NCBI RefSeq assembly: GCF_019925205.1
Contig: NC_083562.1
Span: forward strand, 16,492,001 to 16,556,000
Origin: Metopolophium dirhodum
Lineage: Eukaryota; Arthropoda; Insecta; Hemiptera; Aphididae
Length of the DNA stretch: 64,000 bases
Reading direction: 5' to 3'
The notes beneath the pieces are model-generated. The model saw only the letters and a list, made by a program, of their open reading frames with translations, was not told the origin of the DNA and made no database searches. A program made the translations under genes and the position numbers. This document shows, piece by piece, positions 55,093-64,000 of this stretch (its first letter is position 1; every line of letters starts with the position of its first letter).

Positions 55093-55804
55093 TGTATAAG
55101 ACACGTATCAAAGATCAATTTTTGTTCCTCACAAATGTTTTTTCAGCATTGCATTATCTAATGTTTTTCAATTAACTCATCTTGATAATTCAGTTTTGAT
55201 CACGTATTTTGTAGTAAGTGTCGATTTTAAAAGGTAAACAAAACACAATCAAAAGAATATACGGAAATACAATACACATTAAAACGGGAATTATGGTTTT
55301 AAAGTATTATACACATATACCTTTGTAACAAATTATAATATACATATACAATATAGATGATTACAATAAGTATTCTATACATAATAAAGCATACAGTCCA
55401 TTATGCTTCGTTCGAATCTAATGTACAAAACAAGTAACAAAGCAATTAAAATATTAATTTGTTTCTATTCTGCGCAATGTTACTGAATACCTTAGAAGCT
55501 TTGATCTAAGACGCATTATCCCAAAGTATCGCTATTCATAGATGGTGGTTTGTATATTCCTCTGTTCCTCATATATGTTATAACTTAACAGAGGAAATCT
55601 GTTTTTTTGTAAATCATTGATTTAATCTAATATAGGTACCATTTTTACCATTATAATACTAAACACGCACTCTCATTTTTATAATTGTTTAACTTTTATA
55701 CTTTTAATTTGATCATATCACCTTTAATCAATTTTATAGTAATTGACTATTACTTATTCTAATTATTACTGATGGAATTACTAATTGTGTTCTTTAAATA
55801 GTTT

Positions 55805-56640
55805 GATTTATTTAAAATTTGAGTGGAATGAATATTTTGTTTTTACAATGGTGCGTGTGCGTGTTTTTTCGTGTCTGTCATCACCTTTTTGAGCAGTAAA
55901 ATTCGCTCTTGGTTCGATTTTAAACTTCCAATTCTTTTCTAGTAAGAAATTGAATCTATCTGGTACTTTGCGGGGTCAAAAATAAGTTAGTAGTAGTATT
56001 TTAGTAAGTAATTATTTAAATAACAATAATAATGAAATACAAGAAAATATTTATCGAGAGTACTTAAGGAAACAAATCAAAATGTATTGCAGTGTTACCT
56101 GCAGATATTAAATGTTAGCAGGACTGTGTGACATATATTTAGTTTTAAAATTTGACAGATGAAATGTATGTTTATTTCTAGAGTTAATTTTATTTACCTT
56201 AAAGTTTAATTCTTCTAGAAGTTCTGGACAATCAATCATACAATATGCTCAACATGCTTATTAAAATACAGTTTTGAATCAAAAATCACACCTATGTCTT
56301 TGATGGTATCATTATGAGTTAAGCTAAGTTTATTCAAGGAGTAATCAAAATGTAAGGTAGTTTTTTTTAATGAACATGATACAGTGGACCATTTATTAAT
56401 GTTCAATGCTATACCACTCTCGTGGCACTATTTATAAAAGTTATCTAAATCAATTTGAAAGTTGTTAGAATCTTCAATGCAATTAATTTTTTTGAAAATC
56501 TTGGGGTCATCAGCAAGTAATAAGCATTCCAAATGTTGAATACATCGTTGAATTCAAATTTAACACTTCCATTATTGTAATCCAATCAACACCTACTATG
56601 TAGAAGAGCGGTACCCACTTGCCTATCTTTTTTTCAAATG
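55805..56640 (+). repeat. Family A repeat split by a retrotransposon fragment
   Basis: The 5' part (55812-56010) has TTACAATGGTGCGTGTG, GTGTCTGTCATCACC and GCGGGGTCAAAAATAAG. The 3' part (56541-56633) has GAATTCAAATTTAACACTTCC and AGAGCGGTACCCACTTG. The interior is replaced by unrelated sequence including the minus-strand RT fragment at 56190-56541. Confidence 0.7.
56190..56541 (-). pseudogene. Non-LTR retrotransposon reverse transcriptase fragment, minus strand, nested in a family A repeat
   Basis: From 56541 down to 56236 one minus-strand frame stays open for about 100 codons apart from a single TAG. It reads HLECLLLADDPKIFKKI, with the catalytic ADD at 56514-56506, then LNINKW (the usual LNINKC block) and IKDIGVIFDSKLYFNKH, a signature order of jockey/CR1-like reverse transcriptases. 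The internal TAG replaces the tryptophan of the common KWC triad. A TGA and frameshift follow at 56238-56236. Only the palm-to-thumb region remains; the endonuclease and 3' end are absent. It sits exactly between the 5' part (55812-56010) and 3' part (56541-56633) of a family A repeat. It is clearly a different lineage from the plus-strand fragment at 21 kb. Confidence 0.85.
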
Positions 56641-57164
56641 ATTGAACTGAAATGTAATTATAAATTTAAAATTTGAGTTGTTTTCATTTTCAAACATTTT
56701 TTTATAATTCCCTATTAAAAAACATAATATTGATACGGTTGAAAATGTACATACTAAATTAAAATAGGTTGTACTCTGTGATTCATGCATTCATTACAAA
56801 GTATTAATTTAATTGTTTCAAATATATTTTAAATGGAACTTATAGGTACCTATTTTACATTTTTATTTATATTCTAGTTATATAATTATTACTATATTGA
56901 AATATATTTTTAGCTACTGGATACAATAGTAATGAGTATAATGTTTTAAGTAGACTAATACTATCTTATTCGTTAGCAATGTTTACGTGGACAACCGAAA
57001 CATTGGTTTACTAGAAAAATAACTTATCTTTATCGGACTGCAACCTAGGCGAAAAGAAACATGTTATCTATTGAGAAGTTTCTGTAAATAAAGAGTTTTG
57101 TGTATATGTTTAATGTATTTAACTGTTGTACAATAGGCAACTTACGAACAACATTTTTTTTCAG

Positions 57165-57319
57165 ATTTCAACTTCTCTGCAGCTCTTTATTTAAGGAGCG
57201 AAACAAACGAACTCGTGACTCTTTTTCGACACTTTAATTGTTACATTGTATCACACACAGAGCACGGCGATAATATCATAGACGCTGCAGCGCCGTTTCT
57301 TATGAAACGTTTGCAATAA
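57165..57319 (+). CDS. Candidate plus-strand terminal exon with overlapping polyA signal (unrecognised)
   Basis: The acceptor ATTTTTTTTTCAG ends at 57164. The third frame after it is open for 50 codons, reading NFSAALYLRSETNELV then further to AAPFLMKRLQ, and ends in a TAA that is itself part of an AATAAA. Acceptor, single open frame and terminator-plus-polyA signal together form a plausible last exon, entered by a phase-1 intron. A 50-codon frame in a region of this composition is not rare by chance and I do not recognise the peptide, so this is weak. No matching upstream coding exon is evident on the plus strand. Confidence 0.2.
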
Positions 57320-57385
57320 AACTATATAGGCGAGTGAATAATGGAAAAATGGTTAACCGCGCGAAGAAAAACACTCGGATAAAAG

Positions 57386-57420
57386 ATATATAAATATACG
57401 AATTTTCGCTCGGATCAGTG
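57386..57420 (+). promoter_or_regulatory. Candidate TATA-Inr core promoter
   Basis: TATATAAATA begins at 57387. ATCAGTG, an arthropod initiator-like TCAGT, has its A at 57417, 30 bases from the first T of the box. This is the canonical TATA-to-Inr spacing. Unlike most TATA strings in the window it lies in a GC-richer island. A consensus donor GTGAGTA follows at 58093, so a first exon of about 676 nt would result. Confidence 0.35.
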
Positions 57421-58092
57421 TTTCCGAGTGTACGCAGCTGCACATGTGGTGCGCATTTTAGCGTTTTCGTCATTGGTAAACCATTAGACACCGGCATTTC
57501 GTTTGCAGGGGTTACATTATGTAGAGTGTATAACGAGATTTGCGGAACGAGAGAAAAAAATACCCACAATACGAATCAATGGGACTTTTCTCGTGCCCGC
57601 TATTGTTTTGTTTTTTTTATCGTACACACACGTTTTTGGTTCGTTCCCACTCCACCACCGCCCAGGTACCCACCGACCGACCGGGGTTCGCAAATGCGAT
57701 TTTGAAAAAATAAATAAATAACGCCAACCATCGGGTAACCGGGGGGTTGCGACCTTGCTAGATCGACGCACACATTATTATCGTTATACTGTTTAGTAGG
57801 TGTACACATCAGTACCTACCTATGTTTACATATCAAAAGACAACCACCCCAGCCGTTCACCGAACCCTCTGACCCGCCACTGAACACAAACGATAGTCGT
57901 ATTATATGTATATGACGTACGGGGTGTGACCGGACATGGCCACACTACACTTCATTCCGACAAAACGCCATCCATCACGAATGCAATTTGTCGAAATCAA
58001 ATCGACATCCGTGGTTATGCGTACACGAATAATGAATCGGCGAGGCCAATATGTGTCCTGGGGTAAAATATTACACACTTCCGGTGTTGTCG
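57417..58092 (+). other. Candidate plus-strand first exon ending in GTGAGT donor
   Basis: A GC-richer island starts at the TATA-Inr pair above and ends at CGG|GTGAGTA-like donor sequence (GT at 58093). The last possible coding start, an ATG in GGACATGGC at 57936, is open for 52 codons plus one base to the donor. It gives a basic peptide beginning MATLHFIPTKRHPSRMQF and ending ILHTSGVVG. The minus strand also has open frames here, as expected of GC-richer DNA, so coding potential is uncertain. It could be a UTR exon or a regulatory island. Confidence 0.25.
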
Positions 58093-58119
58093 GTGAGTAC
58101 CAATACATTTTAATGTAAC

Positions 58120-59420
58120 TGCGAATTGTAGAGTGGAATTTACACCGATAAAATATAATTGTTTCTAAAACGTTTTAATGTTATTTAAATCAGTGAATGC
58201 AATGATAAACAGTAAAAAAAAAACCAAACAAGGGTACCTACATATCAAGTACATTGTATTATTATTATACCCACATATTATTATGACTTATGTGTAAGTA
58301 TATCTGTACTATCTGCACTGTTTAAATGGCAAATCAATGCATAGGAAAATGTTGATAACCATAAAAAAAAATAGTGATATTGAACAGTAGTAAAATTAAT
58401 ACCGAGGTATGCAAATTAACCATGGAAATAAAAACATGTAATATTGACTGGTTGTGGATGTTTATATAATATAATATGTCCATACAAAATATTATTAAAA
58501 ATTAAAAACCGATGTATTCAAGGTAAATTACATTTTTTTACACCAACTTCAAAACAAATATTATTCAAAACAAATTTGCATTAAATACAATTGAGAAAAA
58601 AACGGGTACCATTATTAAACGTATTTGTTCAAAGAAGTATACAAGCAAACCATTATAAAATCACACAAAAGAATACAATATATTATACTATAATACAGTT
58701 CATATTCCCATACAATAATAATAAAATAAAATGATTATTTTAAAATAACAATTTGTCTAAAAATACTACAATGCATAAAAGATAATATTCTAGTTAGTGT
58801 AGGTATGTGCTCATCAATTTTGATGCAATTTTAATTAAATTACCAATCAGCGTGTGTAGTAGACATATGTTAATTTCATATTTCAATTCAAAAATATTAT
58901 TATACCTATTTAAAATGTTAAACACGTAGAATACTATAATGGTTTAACATTTGATAGAATTTTGAAATCTCTTAGAGAATAAAGCAACCTCTGCATTTAG
59001 CATCCCATAATTTAATGTTAATCAATATTATGAATATATTATTGATTTACAATTTCTTTCAGAAGAAATGCATTTACTACTTAGATGTATTGTTATTCAA
59101 ACACAATTTTCTTTCAGTATTTTCATATGAATATATTTCATATACAATAAAAAGGTTGCTTATAAGAAAATATTATTGTTTGATCAGCAATTCAGATAAT
59201 GTTATTGTTAGCATCATATGTATTAAATTAAATATAGAAATTTGCCATTTCTGTGATATTTGCTGAATACATTTGACTTATTTAGACTGAACTTTCGGAT
59301 ATTAAATTTGGTTAATTTTGTAGCTATCAGTTTGTTCAGTAATGTATTAAATACGTTTAAAATTAAATAGTTTAAAATTTATTAGAGAATTGATTTATAA
59401 CAAAGAATGTCCGTATAAAT
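58120..59420. other. AT-rich non-coding DNA, start of the proposed giant intron
   Basis: An 83-codon plus frame at 59015-59266 is low-complexity in I, L, Y and F and is judged a chance frame. No other feature. Confidence 0.5.
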
Positions 59421-59424
59421 AAAT

Positions 59425-59760
59425 TCCAAGTACTGTCGGATACCCGGGTATTTTGGATACTCCAAAAATTCGGTATCTGGTAGCGAATGTTCGAGGTATC
59501 GCATAGAAAGCTATACGAATGCTACCAAAAATGTATAAAAAATTATATTACCGGATTTCATTATATGTTCCATTTTTCCTATGCGGTAAAGTACAATTTA
59601 TTAAAAATTAATATTGTATTAGTACATCTATACCGAATACCAGCTCAACACATGTGATCAACCACCAATATCAGGAAACCAAATCTAAACAGGTATGATA
59701 TTCTGGTACTCGAACAACAATAAGATAAGGTACTAATGTACTATCCGACTATATCCAATT
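59425..59760. repeat. Possible hAT-like MITE relic
   Basis: Dense GGTAT/ATACC motifs: GGATACCCGGGTATTTTGGA near 59450, ATTCGGTATCTGGTAG near 59470, CTATACCGAATACCAGC near 59630 and TTCTGGTACTCG near 59702. Such runs are frequent in insect DNA transposon ends, but clear terminal repeats and target duplications were not found. Confidence 0.3.
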
Positions 59761-59966
59761 TTAATAAACTAGTATCAGGAGGCTATTTTTACTAAATAAT
59801 TACTCATTTTTACTTCGCATTTTAAAAACAAATACAAGTAATTAATAAATAATAAATATATATATTTTTTAAACTTTTATAATAATTGTAAAGTATTCAC
59901 CAAAATATTGGGTTGATCATGGTTACATATTATATGTAATAATAAAATATATAAAAGTTATCTTAC

Positions 59967-60059
59967 CATTAGAAGAAGCATCGTCGATAAAACACAAAGT
60001 CGACATCAAAAGCAGAGTTGCCGCATAATATGAAATATGCATGCTGGATATGGATACAC
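59967..60059 (-). CDS. Minus-strand exon encoding a probable N-terminal signal peptide (partial gene)
   Basis: Read on the minus strand, a pyrimidine-rich acceptor ending in TTTTTCAG precedes a 93-nt exon, which ends in AATG followed by the donor GTAAGA. An ATG at 60042-60040 (A at -3) opens 25 codons plus one base. The peptide begins MHISYY, has a hydrophobic core AATLLLMSTLCFI, and continues into a small polar stretch DDASSN, which is the layout of a secretory signal peptide with a phase-1 intron after it. Phase-1 introns right after a signal-peptide exon are common in genes for secreted proteins and cell-surface receptors, including Ig-superfamily adhesion proteins, but nothing here identifies the mature protein. 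The frame is also open up to the acceptor, so the exon could instead be a symmetrical phase 1-1 internal exon carrying a membrane segment. The 5' UTR exon(s) should lie above 60.06 kb and all later coding exons below coordinate 1. It is intact in sequence but unconfirmed by transcript data. Confidence 0.55.
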
Positions 60060-60064
60060 CTGAA

Positions 60065-61380
60065 AAACATACACTTTTTTAATTATATTTATAAGAAATA
60101 TTCATAATACATACATAGTAAGTTACATGTTTTACAGACATTTCTATTGATAATTTAATTAAGTTCAACAAATACAATTATATTATGTAAGTATTACGTG
60201 GGAAATGGAAATAAGGTGCTAAATTGTGTTTGGCTTAGTAAATTGGAGATGTGACATCAATTCGGATTCTCGTAAATGGTTTGTAAAATCCAGGTTTCAG
60301 ATTTCAAACAATAAACTACAGACCTAAAAATATAGTTTAGGGGTTAAAATTATAAATTTGATAAATTCTAAGGTTATTGTCTAAGATTTAATTTTGTTTA
60401 TAGTATAAAAATATGTTATTAACATTTACATAATGGCATGTAAATACAAAATTCCATCACCATAACTTTATTGTTTTATAAACCTACGTCGTCAATACTA
60501 AATTGTACTTATTTTGGAATTTTATCAGAAACTACTAAAATTATCTTTAAAAAGTAACATCTGTGTTAGAATTCCAATCGGTTGAGAGGCTATTATATGG
60601 AGCTTATAGATCTATTATACTATATAATAGCTAATAGTGCTAAAAGAAAAATAAATACCATTGTAAATTAAATTTATATGATTACACAAAATATAAAATA
60701 TTTTCATTGAACTTACAGGTAGATTTTTTAATGAATAATACATTAAATTAATACTTTCATTATTTTTGCAATTAGTATTGGAATATATTTACAAAATACT
60801 ATCATTATAATTTAATGCTAATATTTGTGTATAAAAACAAATATTCTGCAATTTAATTTTATATTCAGTAGGTATTTAAATAATTAAATGTGAGCAATAC
60901 TAAAAATATTTATATTATTTTAAATACTATTATGATAGCATATTAAAATTATTTTGAACAAAGTATTTTGAATTATCTGAACTAAAATTTCACATTTTCA
61001 TTCAAATATAACTAGAGTAAAATAGTTTGTTTATAATATACTTTATAAGTTTATAACAATATAATAAACAACGGTTTAAATATTTTATTACACATTAACG
61101 CTAATTTAGTTTTCATAATAATATAATTATTTTGTTTTTCTGGTTCATATTATTACAGATATACTCATATCCATATTATATTCATATCCAATCGAACCAA
61201 GAACAACGAAAAACAAATAAAGACTGTGAGGCATTTCCTGAATAAATAACCAAAACAAGAATATATTATACCATTATTTTAAAACAATATAACATAAATA
61301 ATAATAATAATAATAAACTATTCATTGATGATGGGAAGGAAACGGTGTGTTTTCGTAACAAAATGTATCTTCACTAAAAT
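60065..61380. other. AT-rich non-coding DNA upstream of the signal-peptide exon
   Basis: A minus-strand donor-like CT|GTAAGTTC lies near 60711 but is preceded only by AT-rich sequence. An (AAT)n tract is at about 61297-61315. Confidence 0.45.
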
Positions 61381-61389
61381 ATTATGTCC

Positions 61390-62430
61390 ATGACAACTGC
61401 ATTAGAAGTACACGCTTACACGTGTTTTCGTTCAAATGCGAGAAATACAAAAATGTTATAGGGAACCGAATAAAGAACAGGAAACAAAACCATGTTATCA
61501 TACTTTGAATTATGATTCAATGTTGGGTTCGTTTTATTTGTATTCCTCTTCTTTACGTTTTCATTATCTTTCTCTCTCTGTCATTTTTATTTTTTTTTTA
61601 CCGTCCTCAGAGTTCTGTATGAATTTATTAACGTCATTAGCGAGTTTTCTCTGCAAACAATTCAGTAACAAGTTTGAGTGCTATATAATAGGTATTATCA
61701 TGCCCCAGAGAGGTGCATAACAATATTGTCTAATCTTTTTTTTGGACTGCTCCCACGAAGTGCCTCAATAGAAGATCGTGCCATGGTTGGTCGAGTAGTG
61801 GAACAAAAATATAAGGTACGATAAGGCAATAAGTCAAGATCTTCGCCACTATCAGCAACGACATCGAACGTATAATCAACGCTGCATAGTGCTTGTAAGT
61901 GTGTGTGTGTGTGTGTGTGTGTTGACTTTGCGTGCGTATACCCTCTTCATATTCTTCTGCTTCTCTTGAGCGTTCAAGAAGTTGAACAATAACTTTCAGG
62001 GCAGAAAGTTTTAAGCTTCCGAAAGCTTTCGCTGACTTTATCCGGCTATTATTTCAGCGCATACACAAAACGCTTATGCATTATACATTTGGACTTGGCC
62101 GCTGTCTCCGTTTTTCCCGTATAAAATATTATTTTGTACACTTTTACTGTGTAGGTAATAGCGGCATATCGGACGTTTACGTGACCGCGGCACGTTAAAG
62201 AAAAAACAGCAGTCGTGGCGAAGGTGGCAGGGTACAACCTTAAAATATAGAGAAACAAAACGCTAAAACCACTGTTAGTGGTCTATTATGTATATATAAG
62301 TACCCATTGCATCATACCTATCATTATATAATACCGCCCACGGACATGGCGTGACTTTTTTAAAAATTTGTTCTTATTCAATCGTGCTTGAATTGGGCGC
62401 GCACTCAAATTATTTTGATAACGTTAAAGT
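61390..62430. other. GC-richer island upstream of the minus-strand signal-peptide exon
   Basis: This is the first GC-richer region on the 5' side of the minus-strand exon at 60 kb and so the best place for its promoter and 5' UTR exon. A minus-strand donor-like ACGT|GTAAGC lies near 61416. Plus-strand GTAAGT donors occur at 61895 (running into the GT repeat) and at 62600. No open frame is convincing; a minus-strand 69-codon frame at 62049-62258 is unrecognised. Which strand the island serves cannot be settled from sequence. Confidence 0.3.
61899..61922 (+). repeat. (GT)12 microsatellite
   Basis: Twelve consecutive GT units, starting inside a GTAAGT donor-like string (61895). It is the longest pure dinucleotide tract of GT type in the window. 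Confidence 0.95.
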
Positions 62431-62765
62431 TTGAAGGAATAATGAAATATATAATCAGACATTCAAAAACCAGTATAATAAATAATAAAAAGTACGTATT
62501 ATGAAAAATTCCTCGATTAAGAAAATAAAATACCTATGATATCTTTCCGGTGTTCCAGCGAAATAATACGTTATGAATTAATATGAATAAGTGTAAGGTA
62601 AGTGTGCTTCAGTTTGTGCTATTATAAGCTATTTAGATATTGCTTTTTAGATTACGAGAGTAAAAAAAATGTAATAAAGTATGACTATGATACCCAATAC
62701 AACCAAAATAATGTCAGCGCACTATATGTGTTCTCTCTCCAACCCACTCGAAACATAGCAAATTT

Positions 62766-63090
62766 ACATTTAGTAAAATCAACCCCGTGTTAATACTTTT
62801 AATATTAGAGTGAATTCACCTATTATCAAAATATAAATTAAGAATATTAATTGAGTCATGTGTCCTTACGTTGGCTATGTTATAATATTTTAATTTGTAT
62901 GTAAGTTATGAGCGTGTAAATTATTAAAATTAAAAATGCTTTTAAATTATGTATACAAATTTAAATATCGTAAAATAGCCAATGTAAACACACGGGTAAT
63001 ATTCTTTGCTTAAAGTTTAATAATAACTAATAAGTAAATTCACTCTAATATTAAAAGCAACAACACAGGGTTGGTTCTGCTAAACATGCA
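62766..63090. mobile_element. Foldback MITE with long inverted arms
   Basis: The left arm (from 62767: CATTTAGTAAAATCAACCCC, then TTTTAATATTAGAGTGAATT) is matched in inverted orientation by the right arm ending at about 63089 (AATTCACTCTAATATTAAAA, then CAGGGTTGGTTCTGCTAAAC). Similarity continues inward for over 100 bases per arm (GTGTCCTTACGTTGGCTA against TAGCCAATGTAAACACAC), leaving a small loop near 62.93 kb. There is no coding capacity. This is the structure of a palindromic miniature inverted-repeat element. Confidence 0.75.
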
Positions 63091-63094
63091 TGTT

Positions 63095-64000
63095 ACTATA
63101 TTTCACGTGCGTCATAGAGAGAAAACAAATTGTGCACTGACATCCTCTTAACTAGATTCCTAGCATTCATAGTACATAAGAAGGCATCTAATCTAATACT
63201 TTCACCATCTTATCTTTAAAAAAACTAATCAAAAGTCATCTGAAAAATCATCACGATAGGAAGTGTCTACAACATTTTAAATATTTATTAAGTATAATTC
63301 AACTAATATAATGGGAAAACTAATCAAATCTAAATACAAAATTTTAATTTTACGTTTTTGATCTATTTTTATGATAAAGATATAGTTGAAAAATAGTTTA
63401 TTTAAAAAAACGTAGTTGAATTATTTTACTTAAGATACGGCTCACAGAAAATTATTCAATCAAACGTAGGTACTCTCTTTCTGTGCACTTAAATGCACTA
63501 TCTAGAAATTGATCCATCTCACCAACACCTTTCATTAATCTAAAAGGAGCCGATTTAAACGTAGAAGTTTTCTCTTGCATTATAAAATTCCAAGTTTCAA
63601 TGGCAGGTCAGCAGTACACCAAATTATTGCGTAGAAAAACCAGGATCTATTCTAATGTATTAATGTAGGTAGACTATCAAAATGTATCATGTAGAATCTA
63701 TGCAAACATCTCTGTCATGTTTCCAAGCTTCAACAAATGTAAATTAACAATAATATAAAAATAATACGTAGGTACACATATTACATAATATTATTCTCTT
63801 AGATTTTAAATATAAGCAACTGAAATAAACAGACATAACTTTAAATATTGAAGAATACGCAGGGTTAATAAATATTAATTATTTTAATAGCATATAATTC
63901 CCATCTTACGAAATATGCTTTTAGTGGGCAAAAAACAAGGTACGATAGAAACAAATAATAAAATCAGTGTATCTAAGATAAATACGAAAAATGATAATGT
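63095..64000. other. AT-rich non-coding DNA
   Basis: No exon, repeat family member or structured element recognised. Confidence 0.5.

Noticed and set aside
57300..57809. Multiple overlapping frames of 60-95 codons on both strands
   Set aside because: A GC-richer island leaves several frames open at once; no single one is favoured by composition.
61436..61720. 94-codon plus-strand frame
   Set aside because: Ser/Leu/Phe-rich with T-run-derived residues; no acceptor, donor or family; treated as a chance frame in the island.
62291..62326. TATATATAAG with a TCATT 30 bases downstream (plus strand)
   Set aside because: TATA strings are abundant in this AT-rich window and the pair is not tied to an exon or donor nearby.
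1..64000. CRISPR array, rRNA genes, bacterial operons or integrated virus
   Set aside because: No regularly spaced repeats, rRNA-like sequence, dense open frames or viral-type proteins are visible; all repeats seen are dispersed or simple.

Overview
This is a 64 kb stretch of AT-rich eukaryotic DNA with very little coding sequence. It looks like an arthropod genome and most likely an aphid. The reasons are the strong AT bias, the frequent TAGGTACCTA-like strings, the repeat families present, and decayed non-LTR retrotransposons with insect jockey/CR1-like reverse transcriptase motifs. The organism call is an inference and has not been checked by any search. There are no bacterial-type genes, operons, CRISPR arrays or rRNA genes. 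Nearly all open frames longer than 60 codons are chance frames in AT-rich DNA or accompany short GC-richer islands.

The best-supported gene structure is on the minus strand. A 93-nt exon (59967-60059) has a good acceptor, an ATG followed by a signal-peptide-like hydrophobic stretch, and a consensus donor. Downstream of it on the same strand, 28.1 kb and then a further 29.6 kb away, are two sites in which a poly-pyrimidine tract ending in CAG is joined directly to GTGAGT (31831/31832 and 2217/2218). This is the architecture of recursive-splicing ratchet points, or zero-length exons. My reading is that most of the window is one giant intron of a minus-strand secreted or membrane protein gene, removed in steps of nearly equal size.

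The rest of the window has three layers. (1) One interspersed repeat family, called family A here, has at least ten copies between 13 and 57 kb on both strands. Full-length copies of about 1.4 kb carry an internal tandem duplication, and shorter forms of about 0.8-0.9 kb carry one unit. (2) There are remnants of autonomous elements: two non-LTR reverse transcriptase fragments (20.8-21.65 kb plus, 56.2-56.54 kb minus), an integrase-linked C-terminal fragment (36.15-36.58 kb minus), two possible tRNA-derived SINEs, a LINE/SINE-like family near 36.8 and 45 kb, and a foldback MITE at 62.77-63.09 kb. (3) GC-richer, low-repeat islands lie near 5.6-6.3, 9.25-9.7, 11.4-12.2, 17.7-18.45, 32.45-32.73, 43.9-44.6, 47.6-48.0, 54.7-55.1, 57.2-58.1 and 61.4-62.4 kb. 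Several end in a consensus 5' splice donor. They may be alternative first exons, nested genes or enhancers, but the sequence alone does not decide.
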